A DNA stretch of 64,000 nt from Welwitschia mirabilis (lineage: Eukaryota; Gnetophyta; Gnetopsida; Welwitschiales), in the NCBI GenBank assembly GCA_051453625.1, contig JBOZIK010000001.1, positions 202,365,251 through 202,429,250 of the forward strand, in the 5' to 3' direction. The position numbers were made by a program, and so were the translations under genes. The notes beneath the pieces are model-generated. The model saw only the letters and a list, made by a program, of their open reading frames with translations. It was not told the DNA's origin and made no database searches. Shown here piece after piece: positions 31,666 to 43,879 of the stretch (position 1 is the stretch's first letter; each line of letters opens with the position of its first letter).

Positions 31666-34600
31666 TTTGTCTCAAAACTTGGTTTCATGGTTAAAGCAAA
31701 CAAGCAATTGAAGGACTATTTTATTGTCAAATCAATAATTGTTAATTGTCATTAGAAAGTGTAATTAACCAAATTAAATAAAAGGTTAGAAGGACGTTTT
31801 ATCTAATAGATAAAAAAATGGAAATAGAAATGTTCACCAACTACATTGCCAGAAAGGAATATCTTGTAATCTTAAATAGCATTTCGTCTTATTACATCAA
31901 AGAAGTTTTAAACAATCATATCAAAACTGTGTGAAGAGAAGCACACTCAAAAAATTGGATGCTGAGATAAATTGTAAAATCTTATTACTATCTCAAATTG
32001 GCTAAGAGCAAAATGAAGGATCTTAATGAGGCATGTTGTAACCCTAAAGATAGAGTAAGAAGAAACCAAAATTGGAAAAATCCTATCTAGACATACAACT
32101 CAAAGTTCTAAGGAATTTCCATTAATAACCATATTTATGTGATTCCAAGTCTTAGTTGAAGGATGAAGTGGAGCTATTGATTCAAATTTTCCCATACAAG
32201 TTCCATTCATAGATTTATTCAAATAAATATAAGTTGATCCTCAATGCTTTTGGCTATTTTTCCATGATGTAATTAAATGATGGAAATTGCGTTTAGGAAA
32301 TAATTTAAATGAGACTTACTATATTAACCACAAAAGTTGCATCCAAAAGCTTTGTAATGAATAAGAAGTTACTGTTTAAAAGTAGACATTTCTTAAAATG
32401 GATCTGACTATAAGAGCTAGCATTAACATGAATACTTTTGTGATAATTAATGCACAGTGAAATGCATAACATGGTGACATTTCCCAAAAAGTTGTCGTAT
32501 GGCAGAATTATTACTTTCTCCATCTCTTTAATAAGACTTATTGTCGTAAAACATTAAATCGAAGGTCACTAATGGTGTATCATAAAAATTAACATTGCTA
32601 CACTAAATGGTTTTTCAACCATAAGCATTTAAACCACTAAAAAATTAGTTATTCTATGGTGGTCTGTTTGGTTATATTTACATCATTAAAATCATTAATG
32701 ATAACACAAGGTGATTTATGTCTATGAACAAAGAGATTCTATGAAATTTGCAAAGCCTTTATCCCCTTTTGAACATAAGTTTTATGCTCAAGCTGTGGAT
32801 ATGACAAATGTGCTACAAAGAAGCAAGTTGTTAAATTCTACCTAACAAGGTAAAATATAGGTCATATACCCTCTTCAGTGATTTTGATATATAAAGTAGA
32901 TATTTCGTCCCATATTTCATGCAAAACTTTACTTAAATATAATAATATACTTTTGAGTAATAATAAGTATGTGTCACAAAGATAAAAGGATAAGGATACA
33001 TTTGCCATAATCTTTAAAAATTTAAATGCTAATGAAGCTTTAATTAGGATCATTTCCACTTATAATGATAGCTCAAACTATGTTGTGAGTGATGATTTTC
33101 ATCTTAATGTCAAATTGAATAATGCTCTTTTTTTAAGATTTTTTGACTTCTAGTTATATTATACCTACAATTAACCAAAATGGTTGTAATATTGTGTACT
33201 ATATGCTCTAAAATCTTGCCTCCAAGAAGATTTCAAAATCAAATTCAATTTTGTTTTAAGTTTGTCATTTTCTTATATGACTCTGGAAGAGATTCCATCT
33301 TTAAAAGTTAGGCCTTCTAACCATCATACAATTGTAGAATGATCAACATTTGCATGATGGCTTCTAGTCATTATAAAGTTATCTAGGATGACATTTTACT
33401 TGTATAGATATCAGTGAAGAGTATTTGAGTATTGCAGCATCCATTGATAAGCATGGTTATTTCTATTATTCAAACATTATGTAAATGGGTTTAGATTTTG
33501 TACAAAAGAAGAATTTAAAACCGACGTATAATGAAGTAGTCTAAATTTTCAAATATTAGTTAATGAAATAAGCACTAATGTAAGAGCCCTTATAATGAAT
33601 GAAGCACTACTATAAGAGCCCTTATAGAACTTGTACAAGAAAACTGATATTTAAAAGTTCTATTCTTGTGTATAGCTTCATTTCATATGAAAGAAACCAA
33701 GGGATATGTGTTTTGTTCACTTAAGTTGTTGTTGAAATAGGAGGTTCATTGATGGAAAAGCTTTTACAAGATGTAAACAAACTTTTATTATTGTTATAAC
33801 AAAAGTGTTTAAGAAAACAACCATCATTCTATTTTGTGAGAAATGTTTTTAGTTTAATGAGAGACACAGAGACAAAGAATTTTTTTGTCCAGAATTTTAT
33901 TATTGATAAATTTTCAAAGCAAAGTTAGTTGTTAGAGTCTTCTTTTGCTAAAACATTATAAACAAGTTCTATAAATTATAGACTTTTAGCCAAAATTCAA
34001 AAAGATCTTGATAATATGTCAAAGGCTTTGGGGTGGGAAAAGAACTTGGAACTAAATCAAAAGCTTATTATCTAAGTGGGTAAACAATGAAAAGTAAAAG
34101 ATTTAGAAATTCAAATTCTCATTTTTAAAAAGAAAAAAGAAAGAATGAAAATGAATGGTATAAATTACAAGCATGGAATTTTGGACATGTTCCAAGAATG
34201 GAATTAGGTGCATGTGAAGATCAAAGAGTTTCAAACAAAATATAACTTCACAAATCTTTAGTAACTCAAAAGAGAAAAACAAACTTTTGGGAAAAAAAAA
34301 ACCATTAGAAATTGAAAATAAAGTTTAAAATTCTAGAAGAGAAATATAAGTATAAAATAAGAAATATTTGAGAAACTTCAACTCTGTTGTGATAAGATGC
34401 AAAAGAAAAATAAGGCTTCAAGTCTGAAGTTCATACAAGATAACGAAATTTAGCTTTTGAATATAAAATAAAAAAGAAAGAATTTCAATCACATACATTC
34501 ATAAGTTTGTTAGCAGTTAGATTTCAAGCCAACCAAAATCAAATCTTTTAAAGATTCATCTTTGATGCCCATTATGATTAAAGAAGAGTAAGAACAATCC

Positions 34601-34745
34601 AAGTCAAAAGAAAATACAATTGAAATAGGAAACAAGAATGATGACATCTTCTACATGATGAAATTATAAATCACAACATTGAAATTCATCCTAATCTAAC
34701 ATTTTAATAAAAATAGTCCTTTTTTGTCTTAGCAATTTAATTACA
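31666..34745 (+). other. Unassigned sequence with weak coding signal
   Basis: Expected to be copia interior if the LTR and PBS are real, but no gag or pol motif was recognised. From about 33730 to 34080 one plus-strand frame stays coherent with only about four stops in ~115 codons (for example FVRNVFSLMRDTETKNFFVQ and AKIQKDLDNMSKALGWEKN), more open than random AT-rich DNA would be. Its family is unknown. The stretch ends at the outer LTR of the second gypsy element. Confidence 0.35.
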
Positions 34746-35684
34746 TGACAAAATATAATTGTTCCTACAACTATGCACAAATATTGTAAAAGTATGCAGT
34801 AAAATATGGAAAATGTAAAATTGTTAACCTAAACTCTAACTTTTATCATTTGTTTAAAAATGAAGACTTACTAAGAACTAGTTAAAATGGTCAGATTTTC
34901 AACCAACTTAATTTAGATTGCATTATCAAGATAAAATCCTAATAAGAGTCAACTTGAATATGTTAGTTTTAAGATTAACACATTTTTGCTATATACATAA
35001 TTGTAAAGGGATAAAAAGATGGAAAACATTTAAATTAATAATGGTGCTGAAATAGCAGTTATTTCTAAGCACTGCTAATTATCCCAGCTTATGTCCAGTT
35101 ACATAAACTCAAGTAAGAAGAATAAGCATTACTTTTTCAAGAAATGTTCATGTACCAACAGCATAAAATATAACTTTCCAATTTTTCATTAATAGTAATG
35201 CTAATTATTAAGCTTATTACACATTCATATTGCACTAATGGTCATGAGTGTTCCCTATCTAGGTAGCACCAAAGAAGGAAAAGATGCCAATGATTGCTTT
35301 CTAAGGATACACTAGAGCTTCCTCAAGCATATTTCTAGTCAAGTATTGTTGCTAATCGTTTCCTTGCTAAAGATGATCACTTGTAACAAGCCTTCCTTCT
35401 TTATATCCTTTTTTCTTTGCTTCTTATTAGTCTATTCCTCTTCTTCCTTCTCCAAGATAGCTATGTTGGGTAGGTTATCCATGAATTCTAGCTTTTTCTT
35501 TCTTGCCATTTGTCTTCATACTAAGTGACATTTGTACCTGCACTAGTTAGTGTAATAATATGCATAATAGACTAAATATTAACATAATAACATAATATTA
35601 CCAGTAAATTTAGATAATAAGTAAACTAAGTTAGCATCCAAACATGTTAACACACAATAAAAATGTACATAAACTTTACGTTCA
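34746..35684 (-). repeat. 3' LTR of second gypsy element
   Basis: Aligns over its length with 49095-49986. Shared blocks include TAGTTAA..TGGTCA, CACATTCAT, GAGTGTTCCCT and CTCCAAGATAG. It starts TGACAAAA and ends near GTTCA at 35684 on the plus strand. On the minus strand it starts TGAACGTAAAG and is preceded by a modest purine-rich stretch (GAATGATGGAAACTGA). Confidence 0.85.
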
Positions 35685-37012
35685 TCAGTTTCCATCATTC
35701 TCAAGATTTTATGAGTCTCTTAACAAAAATATACTTTTCATTACAATATGAAATCTATATTTCCTCACTTTTTTCTTTACAATAAATGATTGATTTTCTT
35801 TTGATTCTAATTTTTTCCATTTGCCTAATCAATTAGGCTGACTTTATTTCCTATTTGATCTTAACCAAGAGCTTTCTTTATTCTTCAAGAAAGGTAAGAT
35901 CATATAGATCTTTAGCTTTATCTCCTTTGGATTTTAAACTTTAAGCAAGGATCCTCTTCCCTTTCCTTTTCCATCTTGATTTAGTTCTAGCCTATTTTAT
36001 TCTTCTCTTTTACTTTTGGAAGTATAGGAAGCCTTGGAAATAATGATTTGTTCTAGCATTATTTCAATCCTCATGCTTCCTTCTCTAATGAAGCCTTGGA
36101 AGTAGAGGAAGCCTTGGAAGCATTGTTTCAAATTTATTTCTGTAATGCTTTGGTCCTATCCTAAATAGGAAAAGTATAGTTAAGAACTTTGAAAGTATCT
36201 AGATTGATGAATACAAACAAATGCATTGCATTCTAACTTATTCTACTTGAAGTTGATCACTTATTAATAGTCTCTTATTCCCAATTTAAAATACATGATT
36301 CTTGATCAATAAAACATCATAGTTTTGTTTGAATAAGCATGGATGAAAATGATAATGCACTAATTAAAATTGACATATCATAGTTATAGTCTTAAGCATC
36401 AACTTACAAGATCATTGCAAATTAATAATACTTGATAATATGATAATCATGGCCTTCTTTAAGGTGTACCTCCTTTTACCTTGGATTCCTCCCATTATGA
36501 AGTACTCATTTTTGAACCACTAATCTTGCTTTCATTACAAGTGGTAGGACCCGTCAAATAGGACATAGGCTATTAAGCAACTTTACCCCCCGTGGGGTAA
36601 TCCCCAAGATAGATTAAAACTGATTAATAAATTGCTTTCATAATATAAATTGATATTTCTTTTTTTTTTTGAGAATTCTTTTTCTTTTTCTTTTTCTATT
36701 TCTATATTTTTTTCCATGAATATGAAAAATATGCTTATGACTTATCAAAGTATTATAACTTGTAGCCTTAATAAACATGAAGTTGATGAAGAGACAAATC
36801 ATATAATATGAACAACTTAGTTAAGCACATTTTCCTCTCCTAGAATGAGAGTTCATAAGCATTTAAATGCCTTTAAATTGGCTAAAAACCAATTGAGTAC
36901 CCATAAATTATAAAATCCTGAAATGGTTAAATATATTACATGATGAAAGACTAAAGTAAAATCAAGTTAAGAGATGTTAAAAAAAAAAAGAAACTATTTG
37001 AATAATTACATT
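35685..37012. other. Gypsy 3' region, no gene seen
   Basis: Non-coding sequence between the 3' LTR and a gap. It contains a GC-rich perfect hairpin TTACCCC-CCGT-GGGGTAA at 36583-36600, an imperfect GAAGCCTTGGAAG-type tandem repeat near 36024-36115 and a T/C-rich tract near 36658-36700. Confidence 0.5.
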
Positions 37013-37509
37013 NNNNNNNNNNNNNNNNNNNNNNNNNNNNNNNNNNNNNNNNNNNNNNNNNNNNNNNNNNNNNNNNNNNNNNNNNNNNNNNNNNNNNNNN
37101 NNNNNNNNNNNNNNNNNNNNNNNNNNNNNNNNNNNNNNNNNNNNNNNNNNNNNNNNNNNNNNNNNNNNNNNNNNNNNNNNNNNNNNNNNNNNNNNNNNNN
37201 NNNNNNNNNNNNNNNNNNNNNNNNNNNNNNNNNNNNNNNNNNNNNNNNNNNNNNNNNNNNNNNNNNNNNNNNNNNNNNNNNNNNNNNNNNNNNNNNNNNN
37301 NNNNNNNNNNNNNNNNNNNNNNNNNNNNNNNNNNNNNNNNNNNNNNNNNNNNNNNNNNNNNNNNNNNNNNNNNNNNNNNNNNNNNNNNNNNNNNNNNNNN
37401 NNNNNNNNNNNNNNNNNNNNNNNNNNNNNNNNNNNNNNNNNNNNNNNNNNNNNNNNNNNNNNNNNNNNNNNNNNNNNNNNNNNNNNNNNNNNNNNNNNNN
37501 NNNNNNNNN
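37013..37509. other. Assembly gap (497 N)
   Basis: Unknown sequence. The 3' LTR of the nested element may be hidden here. Confidence 0.99.
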
Positions 37510-38120
37510 ACTACATGTAGAATGTAGTTATTTTACTTTGCATTTATTCCTATGCCAAAAAGATAGATATTCCAACATAGTTATTGTATTGTATTTTTTT
37601 CAAAAAAAAGGATCAAACAATATAAAAACCAATTAATAGATCAAAAAGGGTATGCATGCATTTTCTAGAGGAATTAATTAGTAATAAATAATATTAATAA
37701 ATAAGACTTTGACTTCACAAAATTTATCAGAAACATAAGAGATAAATAATTCATATATTTTATGGAAAAACAATCTCTTATAAAACTTATGGTATAAAGA
37801 ATTTGAAAGATAAATTTCATTCAAAGATTGATCTTGGGAATGAAAGACATGATTGGTACTATTATAAATCTAAGAATTTTGAGGAAGCTTCTTAGGATGA
37901 CTAATAAGGGTATGTTTAACATACTTAAAAAGCTTTCTAAGATTTAACTCTAAGCATGGAGTATCATCAATAAAATAAGGTTTACCCCAATTTAGAATTC
38001 CAAGATATCCTAAGTCATACTTTTGAAAAGAGTTTCAATTAAAACATAAAGTAAAGTGAACTTAATAGGAGAGGGAAGGATGTTACTTTGAGTGTTACAT
38101 AGAGTTTCAAGAGGAAGAGA
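37510..38120 (-). other. Nested element, region after acidic ORF
   Basis: The minus-strand translation after the ORF is hydrophobic in places and interrupted by stops. No domain was recognised. Confidence 0.35.
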
Positions 38121-39370
38121 TTAAGAGTTATTAGAAATAAACTCCTTAAAGTTATGGGTTTTATTGGAAATAAGGAAAAATGAAAGAGATGAAGAAATGT
38201 TACCATTATCAAGATCACAAGGTAATGTAGGAGTACAAGTAGAATAAAGAATGTTATTTGTGGTTTTACATGGAATCACAAGTGGAAGGGAAGGAGAAAC
38301 ATGAGTACACTCTTTAGGTTGGATTGTTTCATTATAAGGAATAAGTTTATCGTTTATTACATTAGGCTGAATCTCCATGGATTCTTCATTATTCCTCTTC
38401 TCCTCATAATTATTTTCATCATTACTTTGTTGAATGATTTATTCACTTTATTCATCATTATCATTAACTATAACTTCCTCTTCTTCATAGAACTCATCAT
38501 TATTTTGTTTAGTATTATTCTCATTCTCTAAGTCATTGAATTTATTAAAAAGCTCACAAAGAGAAATGTGATCATTGTGTTCGTCATAGGTTAGAAAATT
38601 TTCAAATTTATCTATTGTTGATTCCTCTATTTCACATTGATTTCCTAACAGTAAGTGGATACTAGGGATATAATCTAATATCTCAATACCATCCTCATCA
38701 TTCTTGTCTATTTGTTGAGTTAAGTTTTCACTATCCTCATTTTGGCTTTCTTCTATTGGACATTGGTCATTTAAAAATTCATCATCAAAATAGAAGTCAT
38801 TATAATGTGTAGAAGTTTTAATGTCCTCCTCCTCATTCTCAAGGTGAGAACTACTAGACATAGTATTGGAGGCTTAAGATTGTTGTGTTGCAAGAAAATC
38901 TTGATATATTTGATTTTCTAACATTGTTTATTAAAGTACTCCTATAAGATCTGCAATGCCCTTATTTTGGTTTTCAATGGTTTTTTTGGTAGTCTCTTGT
39001 ATTTTATTCACTTCTTCTATTGAATCATGAATTAAGTTATCTTGGTTTATTCGATGATTGAAAGAACTTGGTGGATATGAGAAATCTTTTTCTTCTTCAT
39101 TATCCTCTATGGAAGGAGATTGAGGTATGTTAAGATGGTTTTAGAATGCCTTTCTAAATGAGGTAGAAGATCTAAAATGTTGAAAATCATCATTATTATT
39201 CCTACATGAAGGCTAAAAAAATAAGGCAAAAAAGAGGGAGGTTGAAAAGATCAAGGGATCCAATTTACCAGTTCCAACATCATGTTTCATTAGTAATTCT
39301 CTCCTCCTTTCTTTAGAGATTTCATGTAAATGTCTTTCTCTCATTCCTAGAATCCAAGTTTTTCTTTCTT
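38121..39370 (-). pseudogene. Acidic ORF of nested LTR element
   Basis: One minus-strand frame is nearly continuous over about 410 codons with a handful of stops. It begins near ILGMRERHLHEISKERRREL, continues through NNNDDFQHFRSSTSFRKAF and PSIEDNEEEKDFSYPPSS, has a longest open piece at 38861-38448 that is rich in Asp, Glu and Asn (YFDDEFLNDQCPIEESQNED; EEEEVIVNDND), and ends with an open piece at 38378-38121. Its position just after PBS and leader is that of gag, but no gag, zinc-knuckle or protease motif was recognised. The function is unknown. The near-continuous frame implies that it was protein-coding before decay. Confidence 0.6.
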
Positions 39371-39968
39371 TTAGCAAAGATTTCTCATAGGGTTATCATT
39401 ATCCATAAAAAAAGATGAGAACAAGAAATAATAAGGAGGTAAGTATGATGATCACTTAAATCACCCAAAAATCAAAGTAAATATTAAAAATGTTTTTCAA
39501 TAGTAGTACATCAAAGATTATATAAAATTAAAAACTAAAAAGAACACTACACAAGCAAAACTAAAGAAAACTAAAGGAAGGAAAACCTAAAGAAGGAAAA
39601 AACTAAGAAAACTAATTAAAATGGAAGTCAAACTAAATCAAAAAAAATAAAAAGACTACATGAAAATTCCAGAAGAGCTAATGCAACATAAAATTTACAA
39701 TGAAATGTAATACAAGAAATAAAAAATGCATAAATAAATATTACAACTACTAAAGCACTTCTCTAAGATTTTTTTTGCTGATGAAGTCCTACTTTAGAAT
39801 CTATATTCAAGTACCTGCTAAGGAAGTTATTTGAGATAGGGAAGGAAAGAGATAAGAGAATAGATGATAGAGAGAGAAGATGGATTAAAAAAAGAAAAAT
39901 TTTTCTTTTTTTACCCCTTTTCTTCAAATTGAGTAGTAAGAATCAATCTTTCAAACTTCCTTAACTCC
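39371..39968 (-). other. Leader of nested element
   Basis: A-rich non-coding sequence between PBS and the acidic ORF. No motif was seen beyond purine-rich tracts. Confidence 0.45.
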
Positions 39969-39986
39969 TCCTTGGCAACGATGCCA
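39969..39986 (-). other. tRNA-Asp-type primer-binding site
   Basis: The minus strand reads TGGCATCGTTGCCAAGGA. The Athila/Tat-type PBS complementary to the tRNA-Asp 3' end is TGGCGCCGTTGCCGGGGA. Four differences occur, all G-to-A or C-to-T, as expected from cytosine deamination. It is separated from the LTR edge by AAA/TTT. Confidence 0.75.
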
Positions 39987-39989
39987 AAA

Positions 39990-40518
39990 TGTTTTGATGT
40001 ATAAATGTATGATTAATTTAGTGTTTTCTTCTAATGAATCCTTTAGCTTTAATACCTATGAATCTCAATAAAACTCATACAAAACACACTAGCACATAGG
40101 AGTCAACCTGAATGTCATACTCTAGAGAGGAATTCTAGGCAACAAGTTCAAAAATTACTTTAAGAAAATGTTTTCGTTATTTTCTAATTAAGGAAAGAAA
40201 AAATGAAAAGTAATGAAAGATTAATGAAAATGCAATTGAGGAGAGATGCAGATGAAAGGAATGCAACCTAAATGCAATATTTAAATATTCAACCCACCTA
40301 ATGTCACTTAAGCTAGCCCTTATAATCTATATTAATCACAAATAATTGTCACTTAATTGAAATTAACATAAACTACAAGGAATATCAGAAAAAAGCAATT
40401 TGGAAAGACTCTTAAATCAATATCTTATTAATCAAAATGTTCATATCTACTTACAAAGCAAAAGCTTCTCAATGAAGGAGACATAGGTCAATACCAAGAA
40501 ATATTCTTCTCTATAACT
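39990..40518 (-). repeat. LTR of nested element, visible part
   Basis: Begins TGTTTTGATG directly beside the PBS spacer, the expected CA end on the minus strand. It continues without coding signal into a gap. The outer end lies in or beyond the gap, perhaps as far as about 41700. Confidence 0.6.
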
Positions 40519-41098
40519 NNNNNNNNNNNNNNNNNNNNNNNNNNNNNNNNNNNNNNNNNNNNNNNNNNNNNNNNNNNNNNNNNNNNNNNNNNNNNNNNNN
40601 NNNNNNNNNNNNNNNNNNNNNNNNNNNNNNNNNNNNNNNNNNNNNNNNNNNNNNNNNNNNNNNNNNNNNNNNNNNNNNNNNNNNNNNNNNNNNNNNNNNN
40701 NNNNNNNNNNNNNNNNNNNNNNNNNNNNNNNNNNNNNNNNNNNNNNNNNNNNNNNNNNNNNNNNNNNNNNNNNNNNNNNNNNNNNNNNNNNNNNNNNNNN
40801 NNNNNNNNNNNNNNNNNNNNNNNNNNNNNNNNNNNNNNNNNNNNNNNNNNNNNNNNNNNNNNNNNNNNNNNNNNNNNNNNNNNNNNNNNNNNNNNNNNNN
40901 NNNNNNNNNNNNNNNNNNNNNNNNNNNNNNNNNNNNNNNNNNNNNNNNNNNNNNNNNNNNNNNNNNNNNNNNNNNNNNNNNNNNNNNNNNNNNNNNNNNN
41001 NNNNNNNNNNNNNNNNNNNNNNNNNNNNNNNNNNNNNNNNNNNNNNNNNNNNNNNNNNNNNNNNNNNNNNNNNNNNNNNNNNNNNNNNNNNNNNNNNN
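40519..41098. other. Assembly gap (580 N)
   Basis: Unknown sequence, probably inside the LTR of the nested element. Confidence 0.99.
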
Positions 41099-43879
41099 CA
41101 GGGTATTTCTATTAATGGTTTAAGTCATTCAGAAGTGGTAACAAATCAAGAGTAATTATATCACTACTTTTGTAACAACTTCTTGGTGTAACAGATTCTT
41201 CCATGTCTTAGTATAATGTCTTCTTGATGTAACGTCTTCTTGGTTATGTGGAACTTGTCATGATGAGCCTAACACTTAGCCTGTAAATCCTGATACCTTT
41301 ACCAACTGATGCTATTGCCATGTCTCTTCAACGTCATCACCATGTCATTGTCACATGTCTTCCTCAAATGCTTCATAATTGCTCCATTTTGATTCAAATT
41401 ATTATTAGTTCTTTATCTTTGGTCTTTAACATCAAAAGTGATCAATTTAAATATTAAACTTGTAAAAAGGGCCTAAAAACACATTCTAAACATGATGTTA
41501 AATGTGGTTAATTCAGGTCTTAATAATTGATCTTAAAAATTTTCTAAGGTATGATCCTTAGAAAATATGATGATAAATTTAATGGCTTAATATATTTGCT
41601 TAGAATTGAACTAAATTGATCTAAAAGTTTTTCAAGGTGTAAACCTTAAAAAATTCATTGATCAATTTAGTTGTTTAGAATGTTTAATTATGAAGTTAAT
41701 ACAATTCCGGTAATAGGAATTTCTATAACATTTTTATATTATAATCTAATATTTCAAAAAGCTTCTAAGATTATAAATGTTGAATATTATAGGGATTCAA
41801 TGTGGCATATAGTTTAGCTACAAAATTCAAGCTACCCTCTGCTTACCTAAAGGTTTTAGCTTTCCTCAAATCATGGCTACTAAGGAATACTAAACTAATC
41901 TTATAATTAATCTAAAGTTTCAGCTTCATATTAAGCACTTAATTAGTTTAAGACTTTATAATTAATATCTAGCTCATCATTGCATTCCTAAAATCTCAAT
42001 AACTTTGTTGATAGGTATGCTAAGCATTTATTTTAAAAAAATCTCTTATTTTGATTTATAAACTCAATTTCTTGACATGTGTAATATCATATATTTATAA
42101 TAAACAATATTTGTTAAAGATATAAAGTAAAATCTTTACCATAAAAACATGCATTCCTTATTCAAGAAATCATTTTCTTTGTAATTAAATCCTTGGAGCC
42201 TTCTTTCACACCATTTCTACAAAGTTTTTTTTTCCTTTTATAAAATTATTATGGAATCCCACTCTACTGACCTTCCCACTCTTCTTTCTTCTTCTATCAC
42301 AATTTTTGATAAAAATAACTTTAAGCATTATTTATTCAACTTTGGTTTACTCCATATTGATATGTATACTCAGAGTGTAAAACCCATCTTTCCATGAATT
42401 GCAATGTGGAGAAAAAATGTTTATGAACCTTTATTTTCAATTTATAAATTAGTAGTGAGGTTTTAAATATATGGATACCTTTATTATGGAGGAGGATGGC
42501 AATAGATTTCATAATAATATTTTAAAGCTAAGGATTGAATAATCACATCGCTTCCTCAAATAAAAAAATTTAACTTACAATGTTTCTTAGGGTAAGCTTT
42601 CTACTTAGTTGTAAGAACTAGAGAAAAGGCTTGATTAACTTCAAATAATAAATCCTACACTCAATTTGGATATCTTGAGTTCTGACAAAGAAAATACTGA
42701 GAAGATAGTGTGAAATGCAAGAAGTTACATCAAATTTGGAAATAACATCTACAAGAAATACAAATGTTTATTAACACTTTAAGCTACATGCATTTACTTC
42801 CTTCATCCTCAGGGTCCTTGGGAACTAAGAAGTTAAATAAGAAGAATAAGTTCACTATGCATTTTATGAAATAACTTTCAATTTCTTTTTAGCCTTAAGA
42901 GTTCTTCATTTTTCTATTATTCAACATGGTTTAATGCTTGATGTAATAAACTCTTTTAATAATACTTTGTTATTTTTGTTTTTGTTAAATAAAATTTATT
43001 TATGTACATATGATTATATCAACTTTATTAAAGAAAATTCCTCACTTTAACTTAATAAATTATTCAAGATTCATCTAGATAACCATTAGAAGTCAAGAAG
43101 ATTCCCATTTTTCTTCAACAGAAATTTAATTATCATGAGAAAATTCTAATCTAAGATCCTTGATTTACATTCTGTCATATTCTAAAATAATATCTCTATC
43201 ATCTTTTTTTCATTCAACATCATTTTTTCCTCTTATTTTATATATAATGAATTTTTGAATTGTGACATATTGATGTAGTCAACATTGGTCTATTGTGATC
43301 AAATAAAGTCTTGGTAACTAGCTTTGCTTTAGATAACTCTTGGAACATAATTATTCCTTAACTATTTCTCATTACAAAACTTAACTTTTGATTCCCAATG
43401 AGGAGAGTGCAACCACTATTAAATGAGTGAGGACCCATAACATTTAATCTTGATCATAGCCAATTTTAACCCTCCACTAGAGTTATCACAGCTATCATAT
43501 TTCCCCACCAAAGGCCCCTATCATGAAAATTTGTCCCTATGCACTTTAATAGGACATTGTGGCATTTTTTTATGTTTCTTATTCTTGTTATTCTTTTCTT
43601 TTAAATAGAAATAATAAGATAATAAAATATATGCATTTACTAGCATACAATGGAATGCTTCTCAAGATCTTAATAAAATAAATTTTCACAATCTCCTATT
43701 GAAGTCTTACCGAGTTGAATTTTCCTTTATCTAGTCATCCAAATTTTATCCTTGGTAATGTAAAAATTTAACATATTAAATAAACTTTAAAAAATTGACA
43801 TGATTTATTCTTATAAATTTTAATTTATTTTGATAAGTAGAGTGGAATTATTCTCTCCACTAGGTAAGGGTTTCTTAAA
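41099..43879. other. LTR remainder and gypsy sequence downstream of integrase
   Basis: No clear gene. The left part is probably the outer portion of the nested element's LTR; the right part should be the host gypsy region after integrase. Two related stem-loops lie at 41539-41653 (listed separately). A short plus-strand frame at 42251-42397 (48 codons, MESHSTDLPTLLSSS...) looks protein-like but matches no family I know and runs against the surrounding element. Confidence 0.4.
41528..41670. repeat. Two ~88 bp units, each with a stem-loop
   Basis: At 41539-41566 there is a perfect 11 bp stem, ATTTTCTAAGG/CCTTAGAAAAT, with a 6-base loop. At 41628-41653 there is a 10 bp stem with one mismatch, TTTTTCAAGG/CCTTAAAAAA, again with a 6-base loop. 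Both are preceded by TTGATCT and spaced about 88 bases apart, so they are diverged tandem copies. Confidence 0.75.

Larger units (their letters stand above)
37510..41098 (-). mobile_element. Nested LTR element (5' half visible)
   Basis: A second minus-strand LTR element lies within the second gypsy element. A well-preserved PBS at 39969-39986 with the usual 3-base spacer marks an LTR edge at 39990. LTR sequence extends right to and probably past the gap at 40519-41098. Downstream on the minus strand come a leader (39968-39371) and a long acidic ORF (39370-38121). No pol domain was seen and its 3' LTR was not found, so it may be non-autonomous, truncated, or cut by the gap at 37013-37509. Confidence 0.6.

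Noticed and set aside
36974-37636. 220-codon frame spanning unknown bases
   Set aside because: Most of it is N and it is open only because N cannot encode a stop.
38301-38531. 76-codon plus-strand frame rich in Ile and Phe
   Set aside because: Antisense to the acidic ORF; Glu/Asp/Asn codons read backwards give Phe/Ile/Leu-rich frames.
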